Part shown: positions 1 to 7,334 of the stretch, one piece after another
How positions within the stretch are numbered: position 1 is the stretch's first letter
How the letters are laid out: the number at the start of each line of letters is the position of its first letter
NCBI GenBank assembly: GCA_937997635.1
Contig: CALLFA010000017.1
Span: forward strand, 1 to 61,020
Length of the DNA: 61,020 nucleotides
Reading direction: 5' to 3'
From: an uncultured Saprospiraceae bacterium
GTDB lineage: Bacteria > Bacteroidota > Bacteroidia > Chitinophagales > Saprospiraceae
Notes under the pieces: generated by a model
The model's input: only the letters and a program-made list of their open reading frames with translations
Database searches by the model: none
What the model was told of the DNA's origin: nothing
Program-made: the position numbers and the translations under genes

Positions 1-1136
1 ACAATATCACCATCCTTAACGATAGGCTTTTTGACGATTGTTCCTACAGCCAAGATACAAGCATCTGGTGAATTGATAATTGCTGTGAATTCTTCAATAC
101 CAAACATGCCAAGATTAGAAATTGTAAAGGTGTTGCCCTGCATTTCCTGAGGTGTGATTTTTTTACTTCTTGCTTTACCAGCCAATTCTTTCACCTCCGC
201 ATTGATCATTGTCATCGGTTTAGCATCAGCATGTCTGATCACTGGTACCACCAATCCATCGTCAACTGCTACTGCCACACCAATGTTTATGTCTTGATGA
301 ACTTCAATGGTATCACCGTTCCACGATGCATTGATCATTGGATGTTTGCGCAATGCACCAGCCACAGCTTTGATCACTATATCATTAAATGAAATCTTGA
401 CATCTGGATCTGCATTGATGTCTTTTCTGGCCGCGATTGCATTACCCATGTCAGCCTCAACTGTCAAATAGAAGTGCGGAGCTGAATATTTACTTTCTGA
501 TAGTCTTCTTGCAATTGTCTTTCTCATCTGAGAGACACGTTGCGAACCATAGTTCACATCAGCTGGAATGTATGCTGGAGTGGCAACTGCCTTTGTCGCA
601 GCAGCAGGAGTATAATTTTCTATATCTCTTTTTACAATTCTTCCACCTTCACCAGTTCCTATTACAGCATTCAAATCTATGTTTTTGGAAGCAGCCATTG
701 ACTTAGCTAATGGCGACGCTTTTACATGATCATCACTAGAACTTGGAGCAGGAGCAGCTGGAGCACTATGTGCAGCCATGGCAGTTTTTTGTGCTGGTGG
801 GGCCGCGCTTTCAGTTACTTCCGTAGATTCACTGCCTGTAGCAGGAGCGGCTTGTGCAGAACTTGCTTGCGCCTCTTTTAATTGGGCTTCGAAATCCTCC
901 CCTTTCTCTCCAATAACAGCAAGAATACCATTCACCGGTACTGGTCCCTCTGGCACACCAATATGAAGAAGAACTCCTTCATGATAGCTTTCCAACTCCA
1001 TGGTTGCTTTATCTGTTTCTACTTCTGCCAGCACGTCACCAGGCTCGACGGCATCTCCGACTTTTTTCAGCCACTCGACAATATTACCCTCTTCCATTGT
1101 GTCGCTCATTCGAGGCATTCTTATAATTTCAGCCAT
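1..1136 (-). CDS. pdhC: Dihydrolipoamide acetyltransferase (pyruvate dehydrogenase E2), 3' end outside window
   Basis: This is the acetyltransferase core of the pyruvate dehydrogenase complex: it moves acetyl groups from E1 to CoA via a lipoyl arm. About 378 codons are visible; the reading frame starts at ATG 1134-1136 and runs off the left edge with no stop. One lipoyl domain occupies residues 1-78, with the lipoylated Lys43 in the motif ETDKATMEL. An Ala/Pro/Ser-rich linker spans about 88-135, and an E3-binding domain about 138-175 (KASPLAKSMA, GTGEGGRIVKRD). The catalytic domain starts near 200 (RKTIARRLSESK). The catalytic His/Asp end of the protein is not in the window. A promoter-like box lies just upstream at 1157-1164. 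The 2-oxoglutarate dehydrogenase E2 (sucB) is the alternative; the EEGNIVEWLKKVGD lipoyl domain and linker favour the pyruvate enzyme. lipA, which makes its cofactor, is at 36.9 kb. Confidence 0.93.
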   Translation of the reverse strand, partial: MAEIIRMPRMSDTMEEGNIVEWLKKVGDAVEPGDVLAEVETDKATMELESYHEGVLLHIGVPEGPVPVNGILAVIGEKGEDFEAQLKEAQASSAQAAPATGSESTEVTESAAPPAQKTAMAAHSAPAAPAPSSSDDHVKASPLAKSMAASKNIDLNAVIGTGEGGRIVKRDIENYTPAAATKAVATPAYIPADVNYGSQRVSQMRKTIARRLSESKYSAPHFYLTVEADMGNAIAARKDINADPDVKISFNDIVIKAVAGALRKHPMINASWNGDTIEVHQDINIGVAVAVDDGLVVPVIRHADAKPMTMINAEVKELAGKARSKKITPQEMQGNTFTISNLGMFGIEEFTAIINSPDACILAVGTIVKKPIVKDGDI

Positions 1137-1156
1137 ATTTTTTGTTTGTATGACCG

Positions 1157-1164
1157 CAAAAGTA
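1157..1164 (-). promoter_or_regulatory. Bacteroidota -7 box (TACTTTTG) for pdhC
   Basis: Reading the minus strand, TACTTTTG matches the Bacteroidota sigma-A box TAnnTTTG and ends 20 bases before the pdhC ATG. No convincing TTTG -33 box was found at the right distance. Confidence 0.5.
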
Positions 1165-1286
1165 ATATTTAATGAGGAAATAAACCTAAGATAACCGTTG
1201 TCACTATCTTTTATCAACCAGTTAGACGACCAAAATGTGTTTATACTTGGCCCAACATGGTAATTGGAGATAAGTATTCAATTACT

Positions 1287-1320
1287 TTGGCGTCTTAGCT
1301 GACGGCATTTCTTATTTTTG
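1287..1320 (+). promoter_or_regulatory. Putative recR promoter: TTGG ... TATTTTTG
   Basis: TATTTTTG at 1313-1320 fits the TAnnTTTG -7 box and a TTG lies 23 bases upstream at 1287-1289. The box ends only four bases before the recR ATG at 1325, so a transcript starting at the usual distance would be almost or fully leaderless. Confidence 0.45.
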
Positions 1321-1324
1321 TACC

Positions 1325-1942
1325 ATGAGTTACTCCTCGAAATTGATCGAAAAGGCGGTAGAAGAATTTTCAAAGTTACCGAGTATAGGTAAGAAATCGG
1401 CTTTTCGATTGGTATTGCACATGATCCAAAAAGACAAAGAATCTGTTGAGTCTTTTTTACATGCCATACGCAACATGAAGGAAAATCTTAAAGAATGCAG
1501 CACTTGCTTCAATTTATCTGATGATGTTGAATGTGCCATCTGTTCGAATATTGCCAGAGACAAAACTGTTTTGTGTGTCGTTGAAAGTGTCAGAGATGTC
1601 ATCGCCATTGAAGAGACCCAACAATACAATGGATCTTACCATGTGCTGGGCGGAGTTATTTCCCCTTTAGAAGGCATCGGTGTAGACGACATTAGAATAG
1701 CAGAATTGATAAAGCGTGTACATGAGGCAAATGCTAAAGAATTGATCATGGCTTTGAGTCCGACCATTGAAGGAGATACCACGGTATTTTATATTTCTAA
1801 AAAATTAGCAGATACTGAGGTCAAAATTTCGACGCTCTCAAGAGGTGTTGCTTTTGGAAGTGAATTAGAATATACTGACGAATTCACACTGGGAAGATCC
1901 ATACTTTCAAGAGTGCCTTACACTCAAAGTTCATTAAAATAA
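1325..1942 (+). CDS. recR: Recombination protein RecR
   Basis: RecR works with RecO/RecF to load RecA on gapped DNA during recombinational repair. The 205-residue length is normal. The N-terminal helix-hairpin-helix region contains KLPSIGKKSAFRL (about 17-29). A four-cysteine zinc finger follows (Cys58, Cys61, Cys70, Cys73). A Toprim domain starts near 80 (VLCVVESVRDV) and includes the GVISPLEGIG stretch and the C-terminal LSRGVAFGSELEYTD signature. The ATG at 1325 sits directly behind a promoter-like box. The next gene starts two bases after the recR stop, so recR probably heads a short operon with the glycosyltransferase and the M20 hydrolase. Confidence 0.97.
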   Translation: MSYSSKLIEKAVEEFSKLPSIGKKSAFRLVLHMIQKDKESVESFLHAIRNMKENLKECSTCFNLSDDVECAICSNIARDKTVLCVVESVRDVIAIEETQQYNGSYHVLGGVISPLEGIGVDDIRIAELIKRVHEANAKELIMALSPTIEGDTTVFYISKKLADTEVKISTLSRGVAFGSELEYTDEFTLGRSILSRVPYTQSSLK

Positions 1943-1944
1943 TT

Positions 1945-3795
1945 GTGCCCGACTTAAGCATCATAATTGTCAGCTACAATGTGAAGTATTACATCCAACA
2001 ATGCCTGGATGGTTTATTGAATATTGACAGTCTCAACCTGCAAATTATTGTCATTGATAATAATTCGTCCGACGGCAGTCAGCACTTTTTGGCAAATCAA
2101 TATGGTGATAATATTGAATTGATATCCAGCAAGTTCAATCATGGATTTGGAAAAGCAAGTAATATAGGTCTTGAGCGAGCGACAGCCAATTACATCCTTT
2201 TCTTAAATCCAGATACAAAGGTCAGCGGTCCAGTTTTGAGTGAAGTTGTAGCTTTTGCACAAACTAATCCAGATGATCTTGGTTTGATAGGTGTTCGAAT
2301 GGCAGACTACAATGATGACTTTCTACCTGAGTCAAAAAGAGGGTTGCCAAGACCAGACAAGGCCTTTTACAAACTATCCGGAATTAATAAATTGTTTTTA
2401 GATTCAGAAAAAGTAAATGCTTACTATGCACCTGAAGTGGGAGAATATGATACAGCTCCAGTTGATATTTTGTCTGGGGCTTTTTTATTTGGGCAAGCAA
2501 GCTTGCTAAAAAAGATCGGTGGTTTTGATGAATCATTCTTCATGTATGGTGAAGACATTGATCTGTCTTACAGGGTAGTGAAGGAAGGTAAAAAGAATTA
2601 TTATTTAGGAAGCCAAACAATTACTCACTATAAAGGAAAAAGTACCAATTACAATGACATCAGTTATGTAAAGCGATTTTATTCTGCAATGTCTTTGTTT
2701 CATAAAAAGCACTTTACTAAAGAGTATTCTTGGGTGCTCAATTTTCTAGTGCTGAGCTCAATCCAATTGCAAATATTTTTAAAATCTACTTCTCGTTTAT
2801 TGTCGAATCTATTTCTACCCTTTATAGAGACTTTATTCTTTTTAACTGGCGCATTTGTATGTCAAAAATTATGGGGGGCTTATTTTTTCAACAATGCCAA
2901 CTATTATGAAGGATTGCCAGCGCTAAGTCATGCTTTAATTGCCACAAGCATGTGGGTAGCAACATTATTTCTGTTGTCATCATATCGTTTTTATCGGAAT
3001 ATTATTAAATATAGTATTGGATTAATATTGGGCCTAGCGTGTGTATTGATGGTTTACAGTTTGTTCAATGTAGATTGGAGAATATCGAGAGCCTTATTTT
3101 TCTTTTATTTTCTGTGGAATTTAATTGTTGGTATAATACTAAGATGTTTGTTCGGAAAGAAATCATCAATAAGTGACAAGAAAATTAGTGTTATAGGTTC
3201 TGAACAATTTTTTAATCGAGTAAGCTCATTACAGGATTTATTTCCATCATTAATCGTTCGAAGCATATCGGAAAAGATGGAAATCAACAAGCATACCACT
3301 GATGTGTTATTTATAGAATCAGATTTTATACCATCAGCGGACTTGGCAATACATATGGTCAATTCCAATGAGGAAGGCATATCTGTGAGATTATTATCCA
3401 TTGAAGATATTTACAGTTTGATCGAACAAACAAAACACATAGGAGTTCAACACTTATTTAATAGTGAGCAAGGCTATGCCATTCAGTTTTTGGAAAGTAG
3501 GGTAGTGAAGCGGGTATTTGACGCTGTTGTATCTTTGTTTATGCTGCCGATAAGTATGTTTACAAAAGCAGTGTCATTTGAAAATTTATTATCAGTATTA
3601 ATCGGTAAAAAGTCTATCGTAGGGTATTCAAAACAAAGTGAAAATAAGGTAAGATTGCCACAAATTAAAGAAGGCATTTTAGAGATAAGCACATTTCAAA
3701 GTAAAGAGTTAAATCATATACATAACTTTGACTACGCATTAAACTATAGTGTGGTTAAAGATTTTCGTTGTTTTATAAATTCCATTTTTAAGTGA
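1945..3795 (+). CDS. GT2 glycosyltransferase fused to membrane segments and a degenerate sugar-transferase-like tail
   Basis: Residues 1-235 form a GT-A family 2 glycosyltransferase: SIIIVSYNVK at the start, DNNSSDGS, the FLNPDTKV nucleotide-binding DxD-like motif, and GFDESFFMYGEDIDLSYR near 200. Several hydrophobic segments follow (about 265-400). The last about 100 residues (519-616) resemble a bacterial polyprenyl-phosphate sugar transferase in outline: VVKRVFDAVVSLFMLP, then GKKSIVGYSK where the family has GDMSLVGPRP. The catalytic KFRSM and DELPQ region is missing. The start is GTG at 1945, two bases after the recR stop; the 3' end overlaps the next start as GTGA. It probably adds sugar to an envelope glycan; the substrate is not readable from sequence. 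Confidence 0.85.
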   Translation: MPDLSIIIVSYNVKYYIQQCLDGLLNIDSLNLQIIVIDNNSSDGSQHFLANQYGDNIELISSKFNHGFGKASNIGLERATANYILFLNPDTKVSGPVLSEVVAFAQTNPDDLGLIGVRMADYNDDFLPESKRGLPRPDKAFYKLSGINKLFLDSEKVNAYYAPEVGEYDTAPVDILSGAFLFGQASLLKKIGGFDESFFMYGEDIDLSYRVVKEGKKNYYLGSQTITHYKGKSTNYNDISYVKRFYSAMSLFHKKHFTKEYSWVLNFLVLSSIQLQIFLKSTSRLLSNLFLPFIETLFFLTGAFVCQKLWGAYFFNNANYYEGLPALSHALIATSMWVATLFLLSSYRFYRNIIKYSIGLILGLACVLMVYSLFNVDWRISRALFFFYFLWNLIVGIILRCLFGKKSSISDKKISVIGSEQFFNRVSSLQDLFPSLIVRSISEKMEINKHTTDVLFIESDFIPSADLAIHMVNSNEEGISVRLLSIEDIYSLIEQTKHIGVQHLFNSEQGYAIQFLESRVVKRVFDAVVSLFMLPISMFTKAVSFENLLSVLIGKKSIVGYSKQSENKVRLPQIKEGILEISTFQSKELNHIHNFDYALNYSVVKDFRCFINSIFK

Positions 3796-4979
3796 AAGCA
3801 AGAATTAAACAATTAGCAAAGCAGTATAATAAGAAAACCATTGAGTGGAGAAGAACCATTCATGCTAATCCCGAATTGTCTTTTGAAGAATACCAGACAA
3901 GTACATTTATACAGTCAGTGTTGAAAAAAGAAAAGATTTCATTTACGAATGGATGGGCAAAGACAGGAGTCGTCGCTACCATTAAAGGAAATGCTAAAAG
4001 TAAAAAAGTAATTGCACTGCGAGCGGATATTGATGCGCTTCCAATTCAAGAAAAAAATAAAGTCAACTACAAATCAAAGAATGATGGGGTCATGCATGCT
4101 TGCGGTCACGATGTGCATACCGCGAATATGTTAGGTACAGCAGCTATCTTGAATCAGCTGAAAGATTCATTTGGGGGCACCATTAACATTATTTTTCAAC
4201 CTGGTGAAGAAAAACTACCAGGAGGAGCATCATTATTAATTAAAGAAGGCATTCTTAAAAATCCGAAGCCTGACGCCATAATTGCCTTGCATGTACATCC
4301 ACCTTTGGCTGCGGGGAAAGTTGGTTTTCACCCAGGCATGTACATGGCTTCTGCAGATGAATTGTTTGTTACTGTCACCGGAAAAGGCGGACACGCTGCA
4401 GTCCCAAATGAGTGTGTCGACCCAATACTTATTTCAGCAAACATCATCACAGCCTTGCAACAACTGGTAAGTAGAAAGGCTGATCCGACAATTCCTACGG
4501 TGTTATCTTTTGGTAAAATAAACTCTACAGGGGGAGCAACTAATGTCATTCCAAATGAAGTGAAGTTAGAAGGCACTTTCCGAACATTCAATGAAAAGTG
4601 GAGAGCAAAGGCACATAAAGAGATGAAAAAGATTGCTGAAGGAATAGCCAAGTCTATGGGTGGTACGTGTGATTTTGAAATTAAAAAAGGCTATCCATTC
4701 TTAAATAACGATGTCGCCCTGACCAATAGAATGCATGAAGCTGCAGAAGAGTTTCTAGGCAAATCAAAAGTCGTCCATCTGCCTAAGCGAATGACTGCTG
4801 AAGACTTTGCTTTTTATTCTCACCAAATCCCTGCGTGCTTTTTTAGGCTAGGGACAGGTAATAAAAAGAAAGGCATAACTTCTGGTGTGCATACAGATAC
4901 ATTTAATATTGATGAATCTGCACTGGAGTTAAGCATTGGTCTAAGTTCATGGTTGACCATCCAAGAATTAACGAGATAG
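3792..4979 (+). CDS. M20-family metallo-amidohydrolase (N-acyl amino acid / hippurate hydrolase type)
   Basis: This is a zinc-dependent peptidase/amidohydrolase that removes an acyl group from amino acids or small peptides. The 395-residue length fits the M20D group. Metal-site features are MHACGHDVHT (Cys104, His106), the PGEE pair Glu139/Glu140, and the HVHP histidines near 167-169. The C-terminal SGVHTDTFNID supplies the last conserved His. A dimerisation insert (about 185-295) has VTGKGGHAA. There is no signal peptide, so it is cytoplasmic. The GTG start overlaps the upstream TGA stop, which implies translational coupling to the glycosyltransferase. The exact substrate is unknown; hippurate hydrolase and acetyl-diaminopimelate deacetylase are both in this family. 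Confidence 0.9.
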   Translation: MKARIKQLAKQYNKKTIEWRRTIHANPELSFEEYQTSTFIQSVLKKEKISFTNGWAKTGVVATIKGNAKSKKVIALRADIDALPIQEKNKVNYKSKNDGVMHACGHDVHTANMLGTAAILNQLKDSFGGTINIIFQPGEEKLPGGASLLIKEGILKNPKPDAIIALHVHPPLAAGKVGFHPGMYMASADELFVTVTGKGGHAAVPNECVDPILISANIITALQQLVSRKADPTIPTVLSFGKINSTGGATNVIPNEVKLEGTFRTFNEKWRAKAHKEMKKIAEGIAKSMGGTCDFEIKKGYPFLNNDVALTNRMHEAAEEFLGKSKVVHLPKRMTAEDFAFYSHQIPACFFRLGTGNKKKGITSGVHTDTFNIDESALELSIGLSSWLTIQELTR

Positions 4980-5081
4980 TATTTAGTTGTCTAAGCAGCG
5001 ATTATCTTTAGTCGGACGTATTGTTTTTAGTAAAGCATTAGACTCAATCACCGGACAATATTGATATTACAAGTTGTAAGC

Positions 5082-6257
5082 ATGACAACTAAGCTTAATT
5101 TTATACGGTTTGTTTTTTTACTCATCGCAGTGATAACATCAACTACTTGTATAAAAGAAATTGATTTCGAATTTGAACGTGAAGCTATTGGTTCTGTTGT
5201 CATTCAAGGACGCATTGTTAAAGGTGATCCATCATTTGTCAGAGTGAATCTGTCTTTACTAACAGATTTTGGAGTTGGTTCGCTTCCTGCTATTGAAGTT
5301 GAGGAGTTACTGTTACTGGATGATCGGGGAAATGAGATCGTTTTAGAAACAGATAGGCCTAATTCATATTATCGTGTACTCGATGATGATTCTGCGATTA
5401 CACCAGAAGTTGGCGTTGGTTATCAGATTAGAGCAACTCTTGCAGATGGTAGGATCATCGAATCTGAACCAGATGTACTCCCGCCGAACCAAGGACCTGT
5501 TGATCTAGGGTTTTTATCGGGAGTCGAATTGGTTTTCAACGGTATAGGGCTTTCAGAAAACGAACCTAGAATTCTACTAACGGTTGATTCGAAATTCGAT
5601 AAGGATAGAATAGGAGGATTGCTATGGGATGTAAAGAATATTTATCGTGTCACTGATGCAAATTTCATTAGACTAAATCCAGCTGATACTCCAGATCCTG
5701 CGACACCTAAAATTTGTTACATCACAGAAAGAACAAGTTCTACTAAAGTTAATGTGTTAACTGCTGATGAAGTTGTTAGCAATGAAGAGTTTAAGGGTTT
5801 TGAATTAGCAAGCATTCCGATAACGCTAAATTTGGCTGAAGGATATTTTTTTGAAGTGAGACAATTTTCATTAAGTGACAAAGCCACAGAATATTGGTTT
5901 GCAGTAAATCAGGCAAACGAGTTTCAAGGTGGTATTTTCCAAAGCCCCATAGGCGTAGTACGCTCTAACATGATTAATTTAAATAACCCAACCGAAGATG
6001 TGTTTGGATATTTCTTTGCGACTGAAGAACTGTTAAGTAGGAAAAAAGTTGATAAAGAATTTTTTGGCGATCTCCGACCACGTTGTGCTACTGCGAGCAA
6101 CCTTACTCGGTTAGGTTGTATAAATTCATTATTCCCACTTGATTTACTTAAATGCTTTAACAGTGCTGATGATCCCAGATGCATTTGTGGTGTTTGTTGT
6201 GATTGTTTGGCTGCGGAGAATTCTACGGAGGTGAGACCAGACTTTTGGGTGGATTAA
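5082..6257 (+). CDS. DUF4249 family lipoprotein
   Basis: The protein has an N-terminal signal segment (MTTKLNFIRFVFLLIAVITS) followed by TTC, a lipobox-like Cys, then a beta-rich domain (VIQGRIVKGDPSFVRVNLS) and a Cys-rich end (CICGVCCDC ... RPDFW). Both ends are hallmarks of DUF4249, a Bacteroidota family usually encoded beside a TonB-dependent receptor and probably anchored in the outer membrane. No receptor is adjacent here. A TTG codon 21 bases upstream would extend the frame, but the ATG at 5082 directly precedes the signal peptide and is preferred. Function unknown. Confidence 0.85.
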   Translation: MTTKLNFIRFVFLLIAVITSTTCIKEIDFEFEREAIGSVVIQGRIVKGDPSFVRVNLSLLTDFGVGSLPAIEVEELLLLDDRGNEIVLETDRPNSYYRVLDDDSAITPEVGVGYQIRATLADGRIIESEPDVLPPNQGPVDLGFLSGVELVFNGIGLSENEPRILLTVDSKFDKDRIGGLLWDVKNIYRVTDANFIRLNPADTPDPATPKICYITERTSSTKVNVLTADEVVSNEEFKGFELASIPITLNLAEGYFFEVRQFSLSDKATEYWFAVNQANEFQGGIFQSPIGVVRSNMINLNNPTEDVFGYFFATEELLSRKKVDKEFFGDLRPRCATASNLTRLGCINSLFPLDLLKCFNSADDPRCICGVCCDCLAAENSTEVRPDFWVD

Positions 6258-6476
6258 GCATCGGTAGAATCAACGTGAACCATAACTAACCTTTTAGGCA
6301 ATACCAGAGTTGTATTTGGAATGTGTGGGGAGTTTAGGGCGATATAAGAATTACAACTTATGAGAATTAGCGAAAATATTTAATGAATATTATCCCCTTC
6401 GATTAACTCGGAGCAGGCTATGGTATTGAAATCATATTACCTATAAAAGCGTTATCTTTAAAAAGAAATTGAAAAA

Positions 6477-6680
6477 ATGAGTATCAAAGAAATATTAAAA
6501 CTACCTCCAGAAGATCGACTAGAAATAGCCGAGCAGATATGGGATAGTATTAGCTCTGAAGATTTAAGCACTACTGATGCACAAAAAGCTGAATTAGACT
6601 CTAGAATTACAATTGATAAAAAAGGAGGAATGATATGGTATTCTATGGAAGAAATGAAAGAACGCTTACATAATAAATGA
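6477..6680 (+). CDS. Addiction module antitoxin (short RelB-like protein)
   Basis: This 67-residue protein (MSIKEILKLPPEDRLEIAEQ) has the helical SIKEILKL-P-E-R-L-A-E-IWDSI pattern of the putative addiction module component family, the usual partner of a RelE/ParE toxin. It would bind and neutralise the toxin encoded next to it. The last four bases (ATGA) overlap the toxin start, so the two are translationally coupled. No strong palindrome was found upstream that could serve as the autoregulation site. Confidence 0.85.
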   Translation: MSIKEILKLPPEDRLEIAEQIWDSISSEDLSTTDAQKAELDSRITIDKKGGMIWYSMEEMKERLHNK

Positions 6681-6976
6681 AATATGAAATTATAATATCT
6701 ATTGCTGCGCAGTTAGATATAGAACAAGCAATAGAATGGTATGAAGGACAACTGCAAGGTTTAGGCGAAAGAGTAAAACAAAGCCTTTACGATAGCTTGG
6801 TAGAAATAGAATCCAACCCATATTTAAGTTCAAAAAGGTATAAAGAAATTAGGATAAAATACATTAAGAAATTCCCATTCGGAATTCATTATTTCATTGA
6901 AGGAAATAAGATTAAAATCTATGGTTTTTTCCATATGAAACGTAATCCTACAAAATGGCTAGAGCGATTAAAATAG
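6677..6976 (+). CDS. RelE/ParE family toxin
   Basis: A 99-residue small basic protein with the RelE/ParE fold pattern: an N-terminal beta strand, the helix AAQLDIEQAIEWYEGQLQGLG, ERVKQSLYDSLVEIESNP, the strand RIKYIKKFPFGIHYFIEGNKIKI, and a final strand with FHMKRNPTKW. The last motif is typical of members annotated as plasmid stabilisation proteins. Whether it cuts ribosome-bound mRNA (RelE) or poisons gyrase (ParE) cannot be told from this sequence. It overlaps the antitoxin gene by four bases. Confidence 0.9.
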   Translation: MKYEIIISIAAQLDIEQAIEWYEGQLQGLGERVKQSLYDSLVEIESNPYLSSKRYKEIRIKYIKKFPFGIHYFIEGNKIKIYGFFHMKRNPTKWLERLK

Positions 6977-7334
6977 TTAGCAAACCGCTCCTTCCAGTGG
7001 CAGAAGATTATTTCATTGATCTGCTCGACTCAAAACCCATACACTGATCAGAGGCCACCCAAAAAGCAGAGAAGCGTTCCTCATGTTCCCTTGCATTATA
7101 TTCCCTGCTAGAGCACTACATTGGCACTTAGGAGCGTGCTTAGTCAGCATCTTTGTCACTCTATTTGACAACTGTGGCCAACTCCTCACAGTAGTTCCCA
7201 GTCTGCGTACAAACTATGCTTGCACTCCACTCAAGCCGCGTTCCAGTTCGCTATCACCATAGACTTCTTACTTCCTTCCAAAAGAGACAAATTAAAAATT
7301 GTTTTCATTCGGACTGCTGCGTGCCAAATGATAA
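6977..7334. other. Intergenic stretch without recognisable gene
   Basis: These 358 bases follow the toxin-antitoxin pair and precede the 3' end of the M28 peptidase. By eye it is richer in G+C than the surrounding DNA. I see no open frame of useful length, no tRNA, no strong hairpin and no repeat matching other parts of the window. It may be decayed sequence brought in with the toxin-antitoxin genes. Confidence 0.5.

Noticed and set aside
6977..7334. tRNA or structured RNA in the gap
   Set aside because: No cloverleaf or T-loop motif could be found by eye.
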